Positions 1 through 6,770 of a stretch of DNA of 13,655 nucleotides are shown piece after piece. The notes beneath the pieces were generated by a model. The model did no database searches and was not told the DNA's origin. It saw nothing but the letters and a program-made list of their open reading frames with translations. Positions within the stretch are counted from its first letter, which is position 1, and the number at the start of each line of letters is the position of its first letter. Where the stretch lies: assembly GCA_934130265.1 (NCBI GenBank), contig CAKOYC010000014.1, positions 1 through 13,655 on the forward strand. Direction: 5' to 3'. Origin of the DNA: an uncultured Bacilli bacterium (lineage in GTDB: Bacteria; Bacillota_I; Bacilli_A; RF39; UBA660). The position numbers were made by a program, and so were the translations under genes.

Positions 1-638
1 ATTTAGGAATAGCTGGTCCTTCAGGATGCGGTAAATCATCATTAATTAAATCAATTTGTAAATTAGAAAAAGCAGATGGTACTATCATTTTGGATGATAC
101 AAATATTGATAACTTAAATAGAAAAGATATTTCTAATATAATTGCCTTAGTTCCTCAGAGCCCATTTTTAATTGCTGGAACAATTTATGAAAATATTACT
201 TATGGAATTAATAGAGAAGTATCAATAGAAGAAGTAGAAGAAGCTGCTAAAAAAGCTTATATACTTGATTATATAGAAGAACTACCAGAAAAATTCGATA
301 CATTAATATCTGAAGGTGGAAATAATCTTTCAGGAGGACAAAGACAAAGAATTGCAATTGCAAGAATATTCTTAAGAAAGCCTAAAATATTAATATTAGA
401 TGAAGCAACAAGTGCTCTTGATAACACATCAGAAAAACATATTCAAAGTGAAATAGAAAAATTACAAAAAGAAAACAATACTACTATAATAGCAATTGCC
501 CATAGATTAACTACTTTAAAGAATTGCGACAGAATAATTGTATTGAATAAAGGTAAGATTGAAGAAAGTGGAAAATATGATGAATTGATTGAAAAAGAAG
601 GAATCTTTAGTGACATGTATTATGGAAAACTAAAATAA
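1..638 (+). CDS. ABC exporter, ATP-binding domain (5' truncated by window edge)
   Basis: Reading frame is open from base 3, so the gene starts upstream of the window; the TTG at base 90 is internal and not a start. The visible ~211 residues form most of an ABC nucleotide-binding domain: Walker A GPSGCGKS at the left edge, Q-loop VPQSPFLIAGTIYENITYG, signature LSGGQRQR, Walker B ILILDEATSALD, and an H-loop histidine in IAIAHR. The 'PFLIAGTIYENI' stretch after the Q-loop and the 'SGKYDELIEKEGIFSDMYY' tail are typical of ABCB/MsbA-like exporters, in which this domain is fused behind six membrane helices. It would hydrolyse ATP on the cytoplasmic face to drive export; the substrate cannot be told because the membrane part is not visible. 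Family call is secure, specificity unknown. Confidence 0.93.
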   Translation, partial: LGIAGPSGCGKSSLIKSICKLEKADGTIILDDTNIDNLNRKDISNIIALVPQSPFLIAGTIYENITYGINREVSIEEVEEAAKKAYILDYIEELPEKFDTLISEGGNNLSGGQRQRIAIARIFLRKPKILILDEATSALDNTSEKHIQSEIEKLQKENNTTIIAIAHRLTTLKNCDRIIVLNKGKIEESGKYDELIEKEGIFSDMYYGKLK

Positions 639-645
639 ATTTTTA

Positions 646-666
646 TCTACATTTTAGTAGAGTTTT
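646..666 (+). terminator. weak candidate terminator after the ABC gene
   Basis: Eight bases after the stop codon a perfect 5-bp stem (TCTAC/GTAGA) with a 6-nt loop is followed by GTTTTG. The stem is short and AT-rich and the U-tract poor, so this is only a candidate. Confidence 0.3.
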
Positions 667-726
667 GCCAAAAACGATTTAATGTAAATTAACATAAAAT
701 AACGTGTTTTAAAGGGATTAGAATAG

Positions 727-805
727 TATTTAAGATCTCAGAATTGCAAAACATTGCATCCGTGTGGTTCAGGAAAAAAAATATAAACAATGTTGTGGCA
801 AATAA
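727..805 (+). pseudogene. SEC-C zinc-binding motif remnant with +1 frameshift
   Basis: Translating from 727 gives YLRSQNCKTLHPCGSGK, and continuing one base later after the run of eight A residues (774-781) gives KYKQCCGK and then TAA (803-805). Joined, this reads HPCGSGKKYKQCC, the conserved PCGSGKKYKxCC core of the SEC-C motif, a C-terminal zinc-binding element found at the end of SecA and of many small proteins of unknown role. A stop (724-726) precedes it immediately in frame, so no parent protein remains. It is best read as the 3' end of a decayed gene whose coding frame was broken by an extra A in the A-run. Parent family (SecA-like or other) cannot be determined. Confidence 0.7.
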
Positions 806-844
806 GCTCGCAAGCCTGCATAAAATAAGGAATGCTATCCCATT

Positions 845-867
845 AAATGTGATAACATTTTTCTTTT
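845..867 (+). terminator. small hairpin plus T-tract in the relic region
   Basis: AAATGT (845-850), a GATA loop and ACATTT (855-860) form a 6-bp perfect stem followed by TTCTTTTG. It lies about 40 bases after the SEC-C remnant and may be that dead gene's terminator. The stem is AT-rich and therefore weak. Confidence 0.35.
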
Positions 868-904
868 GAAGATATAATTATAAAATTAAAAGAAAATAAT
901 ACTT

Positions 905-994
905 ATGAATAAAGAAAAATAAATTTTACAACTTATAGAAGATAATAATGGAGTTATTACAACTAAAAAATTATCTAAAATGATATTAACATAG
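905..994 (+). pseudogene. N-terminal remnant of an AbiEi-like (type IV antitoxin/regulator) gene
   Basis: ATG at 905 opens MNKEK, then TAA (920-922), then in the same frame ILQLIEDNNGVITTKKLSKM until TAG at 992-994. The pattern 'LIExNNGxITTKxxxxx' is the usual first helix-turn-helix segment of AbiEi-type antitoxins and related winged-helix regulators. Only about 30 codons survive; the early stop and abrupt end show that the gene is dead. The identification rests on a short motif and is an inference from family knowledge; no partner toxin (AbiEii nucleotidyltransferase) is visible nearby. Confidence 0.5.
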
Positions 995-1023
995 TGCTTT
1001 GACTTGTGTTTATTTCAAAACTT

Positions 1024-1066
1024 GTTCACAAAAATTAAAATTATGTAGTAAAATAAAGGTGTGAAC
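1024..1066 (+). promoter_or_regulatory. promoter-like element flanked by GTTCACA/TGTGAAC inverted repeat
   Basis: TTCACA (1025-1030), an 18-bp spacer and TAAAAT (1049-1054) resemble a sigma-A promoter. The -35 hexamer lies within GTTCACA (1024-1030), and its exact inverse TGTGAAC occurs at 1060-1066, around the expected transcription start. This could be a pair of operator half-sites that once controlled the decayed KilA-N gene downstream. In such AT-rich DNA the promoter match alone is weak; the 7-bp perfect inverted pair is the stronger signal. Confidence 0.35.
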
Positions 1067-1094
1067 GATAATTATATTTGTTAATATCTTTTAA

Positions 1095-1514
1095 AATCTA
1101 AGTAGGAATGAGAAAAAAGATTTAGTAACAGTAGAAATAATAGTTAAAGAAAATAAAGTAGGAATACTAAGAGTTGGAAATGTTAATTATATTTCTTTAA
1201 CTGATTCAGCAAAGTATCAAAACTCAAATGATCCATCTTTTACAGTTAAAAACTGGTTAAGAAGAATAAATAATATTGATTATATCGTCCTATGGGAAGA
1301 AATTCATAATCAGAATTTTAATTTGATCGAATTCGACCAAATTAAAACTGAGTATGGTAAAAATTCGTTTGCAATGTCACCAACACAATGGATAAAAAGG
1401 ACTAAAGCAATAGGAATAATTTCAAAATGAGGGAGATATAGTATTGGAACTTATGCTCATCCAGATATTGCATTTGAATTAAATACAGGAGAACAAATTA
1501 AGTTTCAAAACTAA
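1095..1514 (+). pseudogene. KilA-N domain gene, degraded (no start, in-frame TGA, hybrid 3' end)
   Basis: The frame from 1095 to 1514 contains a nearly full KilA-N domain: YISLTDSAKYQN, VKNWLRRINNIDYIVLWEEI, NFNLIEFDQIKTEYGKNSF, SPTQWIKRTKAIGIISK, a TGA stop at 1428-1430, then GRYSIGTYAHPDIAFEL. KilA-N is a DNA-binding domain common in phage and mobile-element proteins. The TGA sits where family members have serine in 'ISKSGRY'. No ATG, GTG or TTG start with a ribosome binding site lies in frame after the upstream stop at 1092-1094. After 'AFEL' the sequence turns into a copy of the tail of the Nudix gene (GEQIKFQN, then TAA), so the original C-terminus has been replaced. The gene is clearly non-functional. 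Domain identity is firm. Confidence 0.82.
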
Positions 1515-1543
1515 AGGGGAAAGAGAAAAATGAAAGTTAAAAA
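1481..1543 (+). repeat. direct repeat copy A (degenerate Nudix tail / membrane-gene start)
   Basis: This stretch matches 2711-2772 with only a few substitutions and a 1-base indel. It includes GAACAAATTA, CAAAACTAAAGGG and the ATGAAAGTT that starts the next frame. Here it forms the artificial 3' end of the KilA-N pseudogene (GEQIKFQN, stop at 1512-1514) and is followed by a dead 14-codon frame, 1530-1574 (MKVKKIIYNGYLEV). That frame matches the first residues of the membrane protein at 2759 (MKVQKLIK). The two copies bracket the HAD and Nudix genes. Confidence 0.8.
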
Positions 1544-1576
1544 AATAATATATAATGGATATTTGGAGGTATAGAA

Positions 1577-2146
1577 ATGAAAACAATAGCACTTGATTTG
1601 GATGGAGTTGTATTTGATTCTGAAAACTTATACAGGGTATATACAGAAATATATGATGTAGAAAAGAATGGAAAAGATAATATTATAGATAATACTCAGA
1701 GAATATTTCAAAAGAGATATAATTGGACTGAAGAAGAATTTAAGGAATTTTATAATACTAATGTGGAAAAAATATTAACTACAGCAAATTTCATGACTGG
1801 TGTTGCTATAGTATTAAATAAACTAAAAAATCATTTTAAATTTATTGTAGTAACATCTAGAAATGATTTTGAGACTGAAATAGCAAGAGAAAAATTAAAA
1901 ACTATTGGATTTGAAAATATTAAAATATTTAATAATGAACATCATAAAATAGAGAAGTTATTAGAGGAACATGTTGATTATATAATTGATGATGACGATA
2001 ATATTTGTATAAATGCAGCTGATAATGGAATATGTGCGTTGTATTTTAAAAATAATGCATCAAATAAAGTTGATAAAGAAAAAGTTATAAATGTAAATAA
2101 CTGGGGAGAGATATATAAATACCTAATGTTAAATGAAGGAGAGTAG
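1577..2146 (+). CDS. HAD-superfamily phosphatase-like protein (5'-nucleotidase NT5C-like)
   Basis: 189 residues, cytoplasmic, no signal peptide or membrane segment. HAD motif I is DLDGVV at 7-12 (nucleophile Asp7, general acid Asp9), motif II is VVTSR at 91-95, a lysine candidate for motif III is near 124, and motif IV is the acidic run at 138-141 (DDDD). The helical cap between residues 13 and 85 and the short core resemble the NT5C/YorS-like 5'-deoxynucleotidase and related HAD hydrolases, which dephosphorylate (deoxy)nucleoside monophosphates; the substrate here is not proven. Start ATG 1577 is supported by GGAGGT at 1565-1570. The stop lies one base before the Nudix start codon at 2148, so the two are translationally coupled and a joint role in clearing nucleotide-type substrates is plausible. 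Its RBS lies just after a duplicated junction sequence (copy A). Confidence 0.85.
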   Translation: MKTIALDLDGVVFDSENLYRVYTEIYDVEKNGKDNIIDNTQRIFQKRYNWTEEEFKEFYNTNVEKILTTANFMTGVAIVLNKLKNHFKFIVVTSRNDFETEIAREKLKTIGFENIKIFNNEHHKIEKLLEEHVDYIIDDDDNICINAADNGICALYFKNNASNKVDKEKVINVNNWGEIYKYLMLNEGE

Positions 2147-2147
2147 T

Positions 2148-2744
2148 ATGAAATTAAAAAATATGAGAGAATATACTCATGAAGAATTTGTTAATCTAGT
2201 TTTAAGTTTAAGTGAAGAAGAACTATTAAATTTAAGTAAAAATTATGGAGGGTATCCAGTATTATTTAGGATGGCTTTAGATAGTAGAATCTGTCATATA
2301 CCTTTTATACAAACTGGAGCTGCCATTGTTATTGAAAATGATAAAGGTGAAATACTACTTCAAGAAAGAACGGATAGAAATAAATGGGGACTACCAGGAG
2401 GATGCCAAGAGCTTGGAGAAGATTTAAGAGAAACTGCAGTAAGAGAAGCTTATGAAGAAACAGGATTAAAAATAGAGGCAAATAGTATTATTCTAATAGA
2501 TACATTATCTGGTAAATCAAGAAAGAATAGTTATCCAAATGGAGATATAGTTTATAACAATACATCACTTTATTTAGCAAAAGTATCTAATATTGACGTT
2601 AATAATTTAAAAGGTGATTCTGAAACTAAAAGATTAAAATTCTTTAAACCAGAGGAAGTACCTGAAAATTTAATGGATAAAGATTTAATTAATTTCTACT
2701 TAAATTATTTAAATAAAGGAGAACAAATTAAATTACAAAACTAA
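2148..2744 (+). CDS. Nudix hydrolase
   Basis: 198 residues. The chosen start is ATG 2148, because AAGGAGAG (2135-2142) is correctly placed for it; the ATG at 2133 just before that site would place the RBS inside the gene. A helical N-terminal segment (residues 1-45) precedes the Nudix fold. The Nudix box is complete at 85-107: G85, E91, R99-E100, E103-E104, G106, matching Gx5Ex7REUxEExGU, so the metal-binding glutamates are intact. Such enzymes hydrolyse nucleoside diphosphates linked to another group; the substrate cannot be read from sequence. It follows the HAD gene by one base and precedes the membrane gene by 14 bases. Its last codons (GEQIKLQN) and the following leader are the source of the duplicated segment at 1481-1543. 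Confidence 0.95.
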   Translation: MKLKNMREYTHEEFVNLVLSLSEEELLNLSKNYGGYPVLFRMALDSRICHIPFIQTGAAIVIENDKGEILLQERTDRNKWGLPGGCQELGEDLRETAVREAYEETGLKIEANSIILIDTLSGKSRKNSYPNGDIVYNNTSLYLAKVSNIDVNNLKGDSETKRLKFFKPEEVPENLMDKDLINFYLNYLNKGEQIKLQN

Positions 2745-2772
2745 AGGGTGAGAAGAAAATGAAAGTTCAAAA
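2711..2772 (+). repeat. direct repeat copy B (end of Nudix gene / start of membrane gene)
   Basis: Intact counterpart of 1481-1543. It covers the last ten codons of the Nudix gene, the 14-base spacer with the GGGTGAG ribosome binding site, and the first five codons of the membrane protein gene. Because it is embedded in working genes, this copy is the likely ancestor, and the upstream copy is a remnant of recombination or partial duplication. Confidence 0.8.
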
Positions 2773-3589
2773 ATTAATCAAAATGGCTTATAAAGAAAAT
2801 AAAAGAAGTTCTCTAGCTATATATTTAATATTGAGATTTTTAGTTATATTATGTATGGTTCTTCAACTTATAAGGGGAGATTTAAATAATGCTTTATTAT
2901 GTTTATTATCATTAATATTGTTATTTGCACCATTATTTATTCAAAATAAATTTGAAATAACTTTGCCAGATGGATTAGAAATAGCTATATACTTATTTAT
3001 ATTTTCTGCTGAAATATTAGGTGAAATTAATAATTTTTATGAAATAATTCCTTATTGGGATACAATGCTACATACAATTAATGGTTTTTTAGCAACAGCT
3101 GTTGGTTTTTCCTTAGTAAATTTATTAAACAATAATAGTATACATATTAATTTATCACCATTTTATTTGTGCTTAGTAGCTTTTTGTTTTTCTATGACGA
3201 TAGGAGTATTATGGGAATTTTTTGAATATGGAAGCGATAAAATATTAAAACTCGATATGCAAAAAGATACGATTGTACAAGAAATATCATCAGTAGCATT
3301 AAATCCTGATGGTAAAAATAAGCCAGTCATAATTGATAATATTGGAAAAACGGTTATTTATGATACTAAAGGAAATATAATCCAAACAATAGATAACGGT
3401 TATTTGGATATAGGTATAAATGATACTATGAAAGATTTATTTGTTAATTTTGTTGGTGCTTTAGTATTTAGTTTCTTTGCTTACTTTGGTTTGAAACATA
3501 ATGAAGATAATTTATTTATAAATAATTTTGTTCCAACAAAAGGTAAAAGAGAAATGGCAAAATCTGTAGCAAAATTTTTATCAAAATGA
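2759..3589 (+). CDS. YjdF/DUF2238-like polytopic membrane protein
   Basis: 276 residues with about six hydrophobic segments, roughly 19-38, 44-62, 73-90, 104-124, 135-157 and 226-245. Conserved-looking features are YWDTMLHTINGFLATAVGF (99-117), SMTIGVLWEFFEYG (145-158), and DIGINDTMKDLFVNFVGA (217-234), which match my memory of the YjdF/DUF2238 integral membrane family of Firmicutes. A soluble loop of about 60 residues (165-220) lies between the last two helices and carries the 'LNPDGKNKPVIIDN' stretch also typical of that family. No biochemical function is known to me. It lies 14 bases after the Nudix gene with its own RBS and is probably the last gene of the HAD-Nudix transcript, ending at the terminator at 3602-3626. 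Its TGA stop supports a standard genetic code. Confidence 0.82.
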   Translation: MKVQKLIKMAYKENKRSSLAIYLILRFLVILCMVLQLIRGDLNNALLCLLSLILLFAPLFIQNKFEITLPDGLEIAIYLFIFSAEILGEINNFYEIIPYWDTMLHTINGFLATAVGFSLVNLLNNNSIHINLSPFYLCLVAFCFSMTIGVLWEFFEYGSDKILKLDMQKDTIVQEISSVALNPDGKNKPVIIDNIGKTVIYDTKGNIIQTIDNGYLDIGINDTMKDLFVNFVGALVFSFFAYFGLKHNEDNLFINNFVPTKGKREMAKSVAKFLSK

Positions 3590-3601
3590 TATTTATAATA
3601 G

Positions 3602-3626
3602 ACTATTTAAAGGAATAGTTTTTTTC
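3602..3626 (+). terminator. Rho-independent terminator after the membrane protein gene
   Basis: ACTATT (3602-3607) and AATAGT (3614-3619) form a 6-bp stem with a TAAAGG loop, followed directly by a run of T residues up to 3625. It separates the HAD-Nudix-membrane group from the surface-protein cluster. Confidence 0.7.
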
Positions 3627-3679
3627 TTTAACAGTAGAATTATTATTATTTTTGTATATTATACTAATAGGAGGTTGTT

Positions 3680-4792
3680 ATGTATAATAATGATAATTTT
3701 GAGAAGTTAAAAAAAAGAATAGATAAATGTAGAAATTGTTATATTCAAGGACCAACAGGACCTAAAGGAGAAAAGGGAGATACAGGAGATAGAGGAATAC
3801 AAGGGCCTACTACTATAGAAGTAGGTATTACAGAAACAGTAGAGTCACATCAAGAAGCTAAAGTAGAAAATATTGGTACCAATGAAGATGTAGTTTTAAG
3901 ATTTAGAATACCAAAAGGGGAGCAAGGGATAGAGGGGAAAATAGGACCCCAAGGAATTCCCGGACCTAAAGGAGATAAAGGAGATATTGGACCCCAAGGA
4001 ATAAAAGGTGAAAAAGGAGACCAAGGACCAGCCACTATTCAAATTGGAAATGTTGAAACAGTTGAGCCGACAGAAGATGCTGATGTTGTAAATACTGGTA
4101 CACCTGTTGATGTAGTTTTAGATTTTAAAATACCAAAGGGAGAGAAAGGCGACCAAGGAGAAATGGGACCAAGGGGATTACCAGGAGAAATAGGAAGAAC
4201 AGAACATATAGCTATTGATGAGACAGAAACTTTAGAACCAGGTGAACCAGCTCAAGTTATGGATACCTTTGAAAACTGGGTACATCATTTAGCATTTTTA
4301 ATTCCAAAGGGTGAAAAAGGTGCTACGGGAGAAAGAGGTCCACAAGGACCAGCCGGACCACCAGGAACAGAATTTGTATCTTCTTATGGAATTAGATATT
4401 CAATGTCTACTACTCCACTTGCTTTACTTCAAGGAACAGATAATATTATTCCCTTGCCTGAAAAAGGAGCAGCTTTTCTTACCGAATATCCAGATGGTAA
4501 TTCAATTAAAATAAAAGAAAATGGAGTTTATCTTATATCTTATTCATTATGTGGTGCTACCAATGAAGAATGTTCTTTAACTATGTCAGTAAGAGCTAAT
4601 GATATATTACAACCAGCAACAAATCTTACTAGTGAGTTTCAAGCACAAATAATTAATTCTATAAGTTCATCTACCATTGTAGCACTAAGTAAAGATGATT
4701 TAATAACATTAAATGTAAAACCATCTATGGCAGTTAACATAACATTTAACGGAAGTACTAATGCGATATTAAGTGTTGTAAAAATACATTAA
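3680..4792 (+). CDS. collagen-like surface protein with interleaved spacer modules
   Basis: 370 residues. A charged N-terminus with a CRNC pair (17-20) is followed by four Gly-X-Y blocks (about 24-43, 80-117, 154-173, 211-229), rich in GPKGEKGD and GPQGP triplets. They are separated by three modules of 36-37 residues (44-79, 118-153, 174-210), each starting with a TIxxG/EHIAI beta-like segment and ending in xxIPKGE. The third module is diverged. The C-terminal domain (230-370) is beta-rich with 'ENGVYLISYSLCG', resembling the trimerising C1q/TNF-like C-domain of BclA-type exosporium or cell-surface collagens. No signal peptide is visible. Start ATG 3680 has an excellent AGGAGG at 3670-3675. 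It is the first gene of a four-gene cluster. The protein probably forms a triple-helical stalk with a globular tip; whether on spores, cells or a phage-like fibre is unknown. Confidence 0.9.
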   Translation: MYNNDNFEKLKKRIDKCRNCYIQGPTGPKGEKGDTGDRGIQGPTTIEVGITETVESHQEAKVENIGTNEDVVLRFRIPKGEQGIEGKIGPQGIPGPKGDKGDIGPQGIKGEKGDQGPATIQIGNVETVEPTEDADVVNTGTPVDVVLDFKIPKGEKGDQGEMGPRGLPGEIGRTEHIAIDETETLEPGEPAQVMDTFENWVHHLAFLIPKGEKGATGERGPQGPAGPPGTEFVSSYGIRYSMSTTPLALLQGTDNIIPLPEKGAAFLTEYPDGNSIKIKENGVYLISYSLCGATNEECSLTMSVRANDILQPATNLTSEFQAQIINSISSSTIVALSKDDLITLNVKPSMAVNITFNGSTNAILSVVKIH

Positions 4793-4859
4793 AAGTAATG
4801 AAAATTGATTATTTCAAAATATTTTTCCAGCATAATTTATGGTAAAGGAAAGTGATAAT

Positions 4860-6716
4860 ATGGAAATAATTAATAACAATACAGTGGTAGTAACTAATAG
4901 TGAAGAATTAAAAGATGTATTAAGTAATACAAATGATTATAATTATGTATATTTAGGTAATGATATAACTTTAACGAGTGGATTTAAAATAAATGCTAAT
5001 AAAACAAAAGTAACTATTGATGGTACATATAATAATATAAAAGCAACCTATACAAATAATTTAACTGATAGTACGGATGTTATAACGGTTAGTACTACGA
5101 ATAAAAGAATTATACTTAAAAATATGAATATAGTTAGTTCCCATACCTATAGCGTAGTTTATGTACCATCTCATCCTAATTATTCTAACTTAACTGTTGA
5201 GTATAATAATATTAATTTTAATGGTATAGAACTATCTAATAATTACTATGGTTCAACAAAGATTATTGATTCTATTATAACTGTCAGTGATACAAATGGT
5301 GTAACAGCTCAAAAAGTATGTGATTCTAATAGAATAATAATAGGTGGAAATACAACAATTACAAGTAATTCCACTACCAACACAGTATTCTTCTTTAATG
5401 ATGTAATACCATCTTATATTAAAATAGTACCTAATAGTAATGTAAATATCACAACTAATAAAGAATTAATGAATGGTACTAATCGACTTGATTTAATAGT
5501 AGGACATGGAGCAGAATTCCTTTTAACTACCGGAAATGGTTTTGCTATTACAACAACACATGGAGCTAGGAATGTCATAATTGAACAAATGGCTAATTTT
5601 ACTTTTATAGAAAAGAGCCATCAACGTGTCCCTATGTGGAATGTATTTGGTGATTTTAAAGTTTTAGAAGGAGCTAGTATATCAGTACTAAATACTTATA
5701 TGACTACTCCAACTGATAATTATAATATCTATTTTAAAGGTACAAACCAAAAATTTATATTAGATAATCCTAAATATGTGAATATCTATACTAAAAATGC
5801 CAATGTAGTATATGCCAATAATTCCGTTGATTTTTCCTTTAAATTTTCAAGGATTAATATGTGGATTTATGCTCTAGATTATACAAGTGCTTGTACACTA
5901 GATGATCAACCTGCATTTTTCTGGTATAAAGAAAATACTCCTGCTGAAATAACTGGCTCTTTTAGTAAAGATACTACTACAGTTACATCTCACAATTTTA
6001 CTGATAGTGAATTAAGCTCAATATCAGATATAACTAGTTTTAAATTTCAAGGTATAAAGATATTAACTCTAGGACAATTAAAAACTAATGTACATCCAGT
6101 CCTCAATTCTACCAATACCATATCAGGTCATACCACACCATATGCTAATGTAAAAATAGAATATGATAGTAAAAACTTACTAGCAACTGCTGATGAAAAT
6201 GGTTTATTTGAAGCTGATCTTGATACTACTATTCCTGATAATACAAGAATAAAAGTAATATCTTGTTTAAATAGTTGTTATACCGAAAGAAAAGTGACAG
6301 TACCATTTAGTGGAGAATTAACCCTTTTAAGAGTAACAGAGAATATTCCTTTTAGTATGAATCCGTCATCTATTAAACCACTTATTTTACCTAAAAAGAA
6401 TCAAACAGTAGTAACAGTAGTTGATAGTAGAATAAATAGTAGTAAGTGGAAACTATATTTAAATTATACAAATCCAATGATAGAAAAAGAGGGAAAAGTA
6501 TTAATAGATTCATTAGTCTTTAAAAAGTTTGATAATGAGGAAATTATTTTAAAGACTAATAAGAAACTAATATATGAATCAAGTGATAATGGTGGAAATA
6601 TAAGTGTAAGTAATGTTACTTTTTCTACGGATAAAGGATTATTACTTAAACCAAGTAAAGATTTATTAGAAGATGAGGATTATTCTACATTAATAATTTG
6701 GAGCGTAGAGGAGTAA
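4860..6716 (+). CDS. beta-helix adhesin-like protein with Ig-like and WxL-like C-terminal domains
   Basis: 618 residues from ATG 4860, preferred over ATG 4839 because AAAGGAA (4842-4848) is then placed upstream. Residues 1 to about 390 are Asn/Thr/Ser-rich short beta strands (VTIDGTYNNIKATY, RIILKNMNIVSS, IIIGGNTTITSNS), as in pectate-lyase-like right-handed beta-helix adhesive domains; I see no lyase catalytic set. Residues about 412-490 (TISGHTTPYANVKIEY, ATADENGLFEADL) look like a bacterial Ig-like domain. The last ~125 residues look like a WxL domain: VVDSRINSSKWKL with Trp530, and a second WxV at Trp614 near the C-terminus (STLIIWSVEE). WxL domains bind peptidoglycan non-covalently. No signal peptide is present, which is odd for a WxL protein. 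It lies 67 bases after the collagen gene. Probably a wall-associated adhesin; export route unknown. Confidence 0.8.
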   Translation: MEIINNNTVVVTNSEELKDVLSNTNDYNYVYLGNDITLTSGFKINANKTKVTIDGTYNNIKATYTNNLTDSTDVITVSTTNKRIILKNMNIVSSHTYSVVYVPSHPNYSNLTVEYNNINFNGIELSNNYYGSTKIIDSIITVSDTNGVTAQKVCDSNRIIIGGNTTITSNSTTNTVFFFNDVIPSYIKIVPNSNVNITTNKELMNGTNRLDLIVGHGAEFLLTTGNGFAITTTHGARNVIIEQMANFTFIEKSHQRVPMWNVFGDFKVLEGASISVLNTYMTTPTDNYNIYFKGTNQKFILDNPKYVNIYTKNANVVYANNSVDFSFKFSRINMWIYALDYTSACTLDDQPAFFWYKENTPAEITGSFSKDTTTVTSHNFTDSELSSISDITSFKFQGIKILTLGQLKTNVHPVLNSTNTISGHTTPYANVKIEYDSKNLLATADENGLFEADLDTTIPDNTRIKVISCLNSCYTERKVTVPFSGELTLLRVTENIPFSMNPSSIKPLILPKKNQTVVTVVDSRINSSKWKLYLNYTNPMIEKEGKVLIDSLVFKKFDNEEIILKTNKKLIYESSDNGGNISVSNVTFSTDKGLLLKPSKDLLEDEDYSTLIIWSVEE

Positions 6717-6770
6717 TGCTTTTTCCAAATATTAAATTGATTCATAAAATATTGCGTAATGAGGTGAAAT

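Noticed and set aside
1428..1430. In-frame TGA in the KilA-N frame as evidence of recoding or an alternative code
   Set aside because: The position is Ser in the family, not Trp or selenocysteine; the gene also lacks a start and has a foreign tail, and a prfB gene shows that UGA is a stop. Plain decay is simpler.
3850..4035. Minus-strand frame opposite the collagen gene
   Set aside because: It is the antisense reading of Gly-X-Y repeats and gives a Pro/Ser/Gly-rich artefact with no ribosome binding site.
4311..4514. Plus-strand 67-codon frame inside the collagen gene
   Set aside because: Alternate frame of a well-supported gene; no RBS and no recognisable protein features.
4831..4839. CATANNNTA matches (CATAATTTA here, CATAAAATA near 6743) as mother-cell sigma-K -10 boxes for the surface cluster
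   Set aside because: No AC at the right -35 distance in either case, and such matches are expected by chance in DNA this AT-rich; not enough to claim sporulation control.
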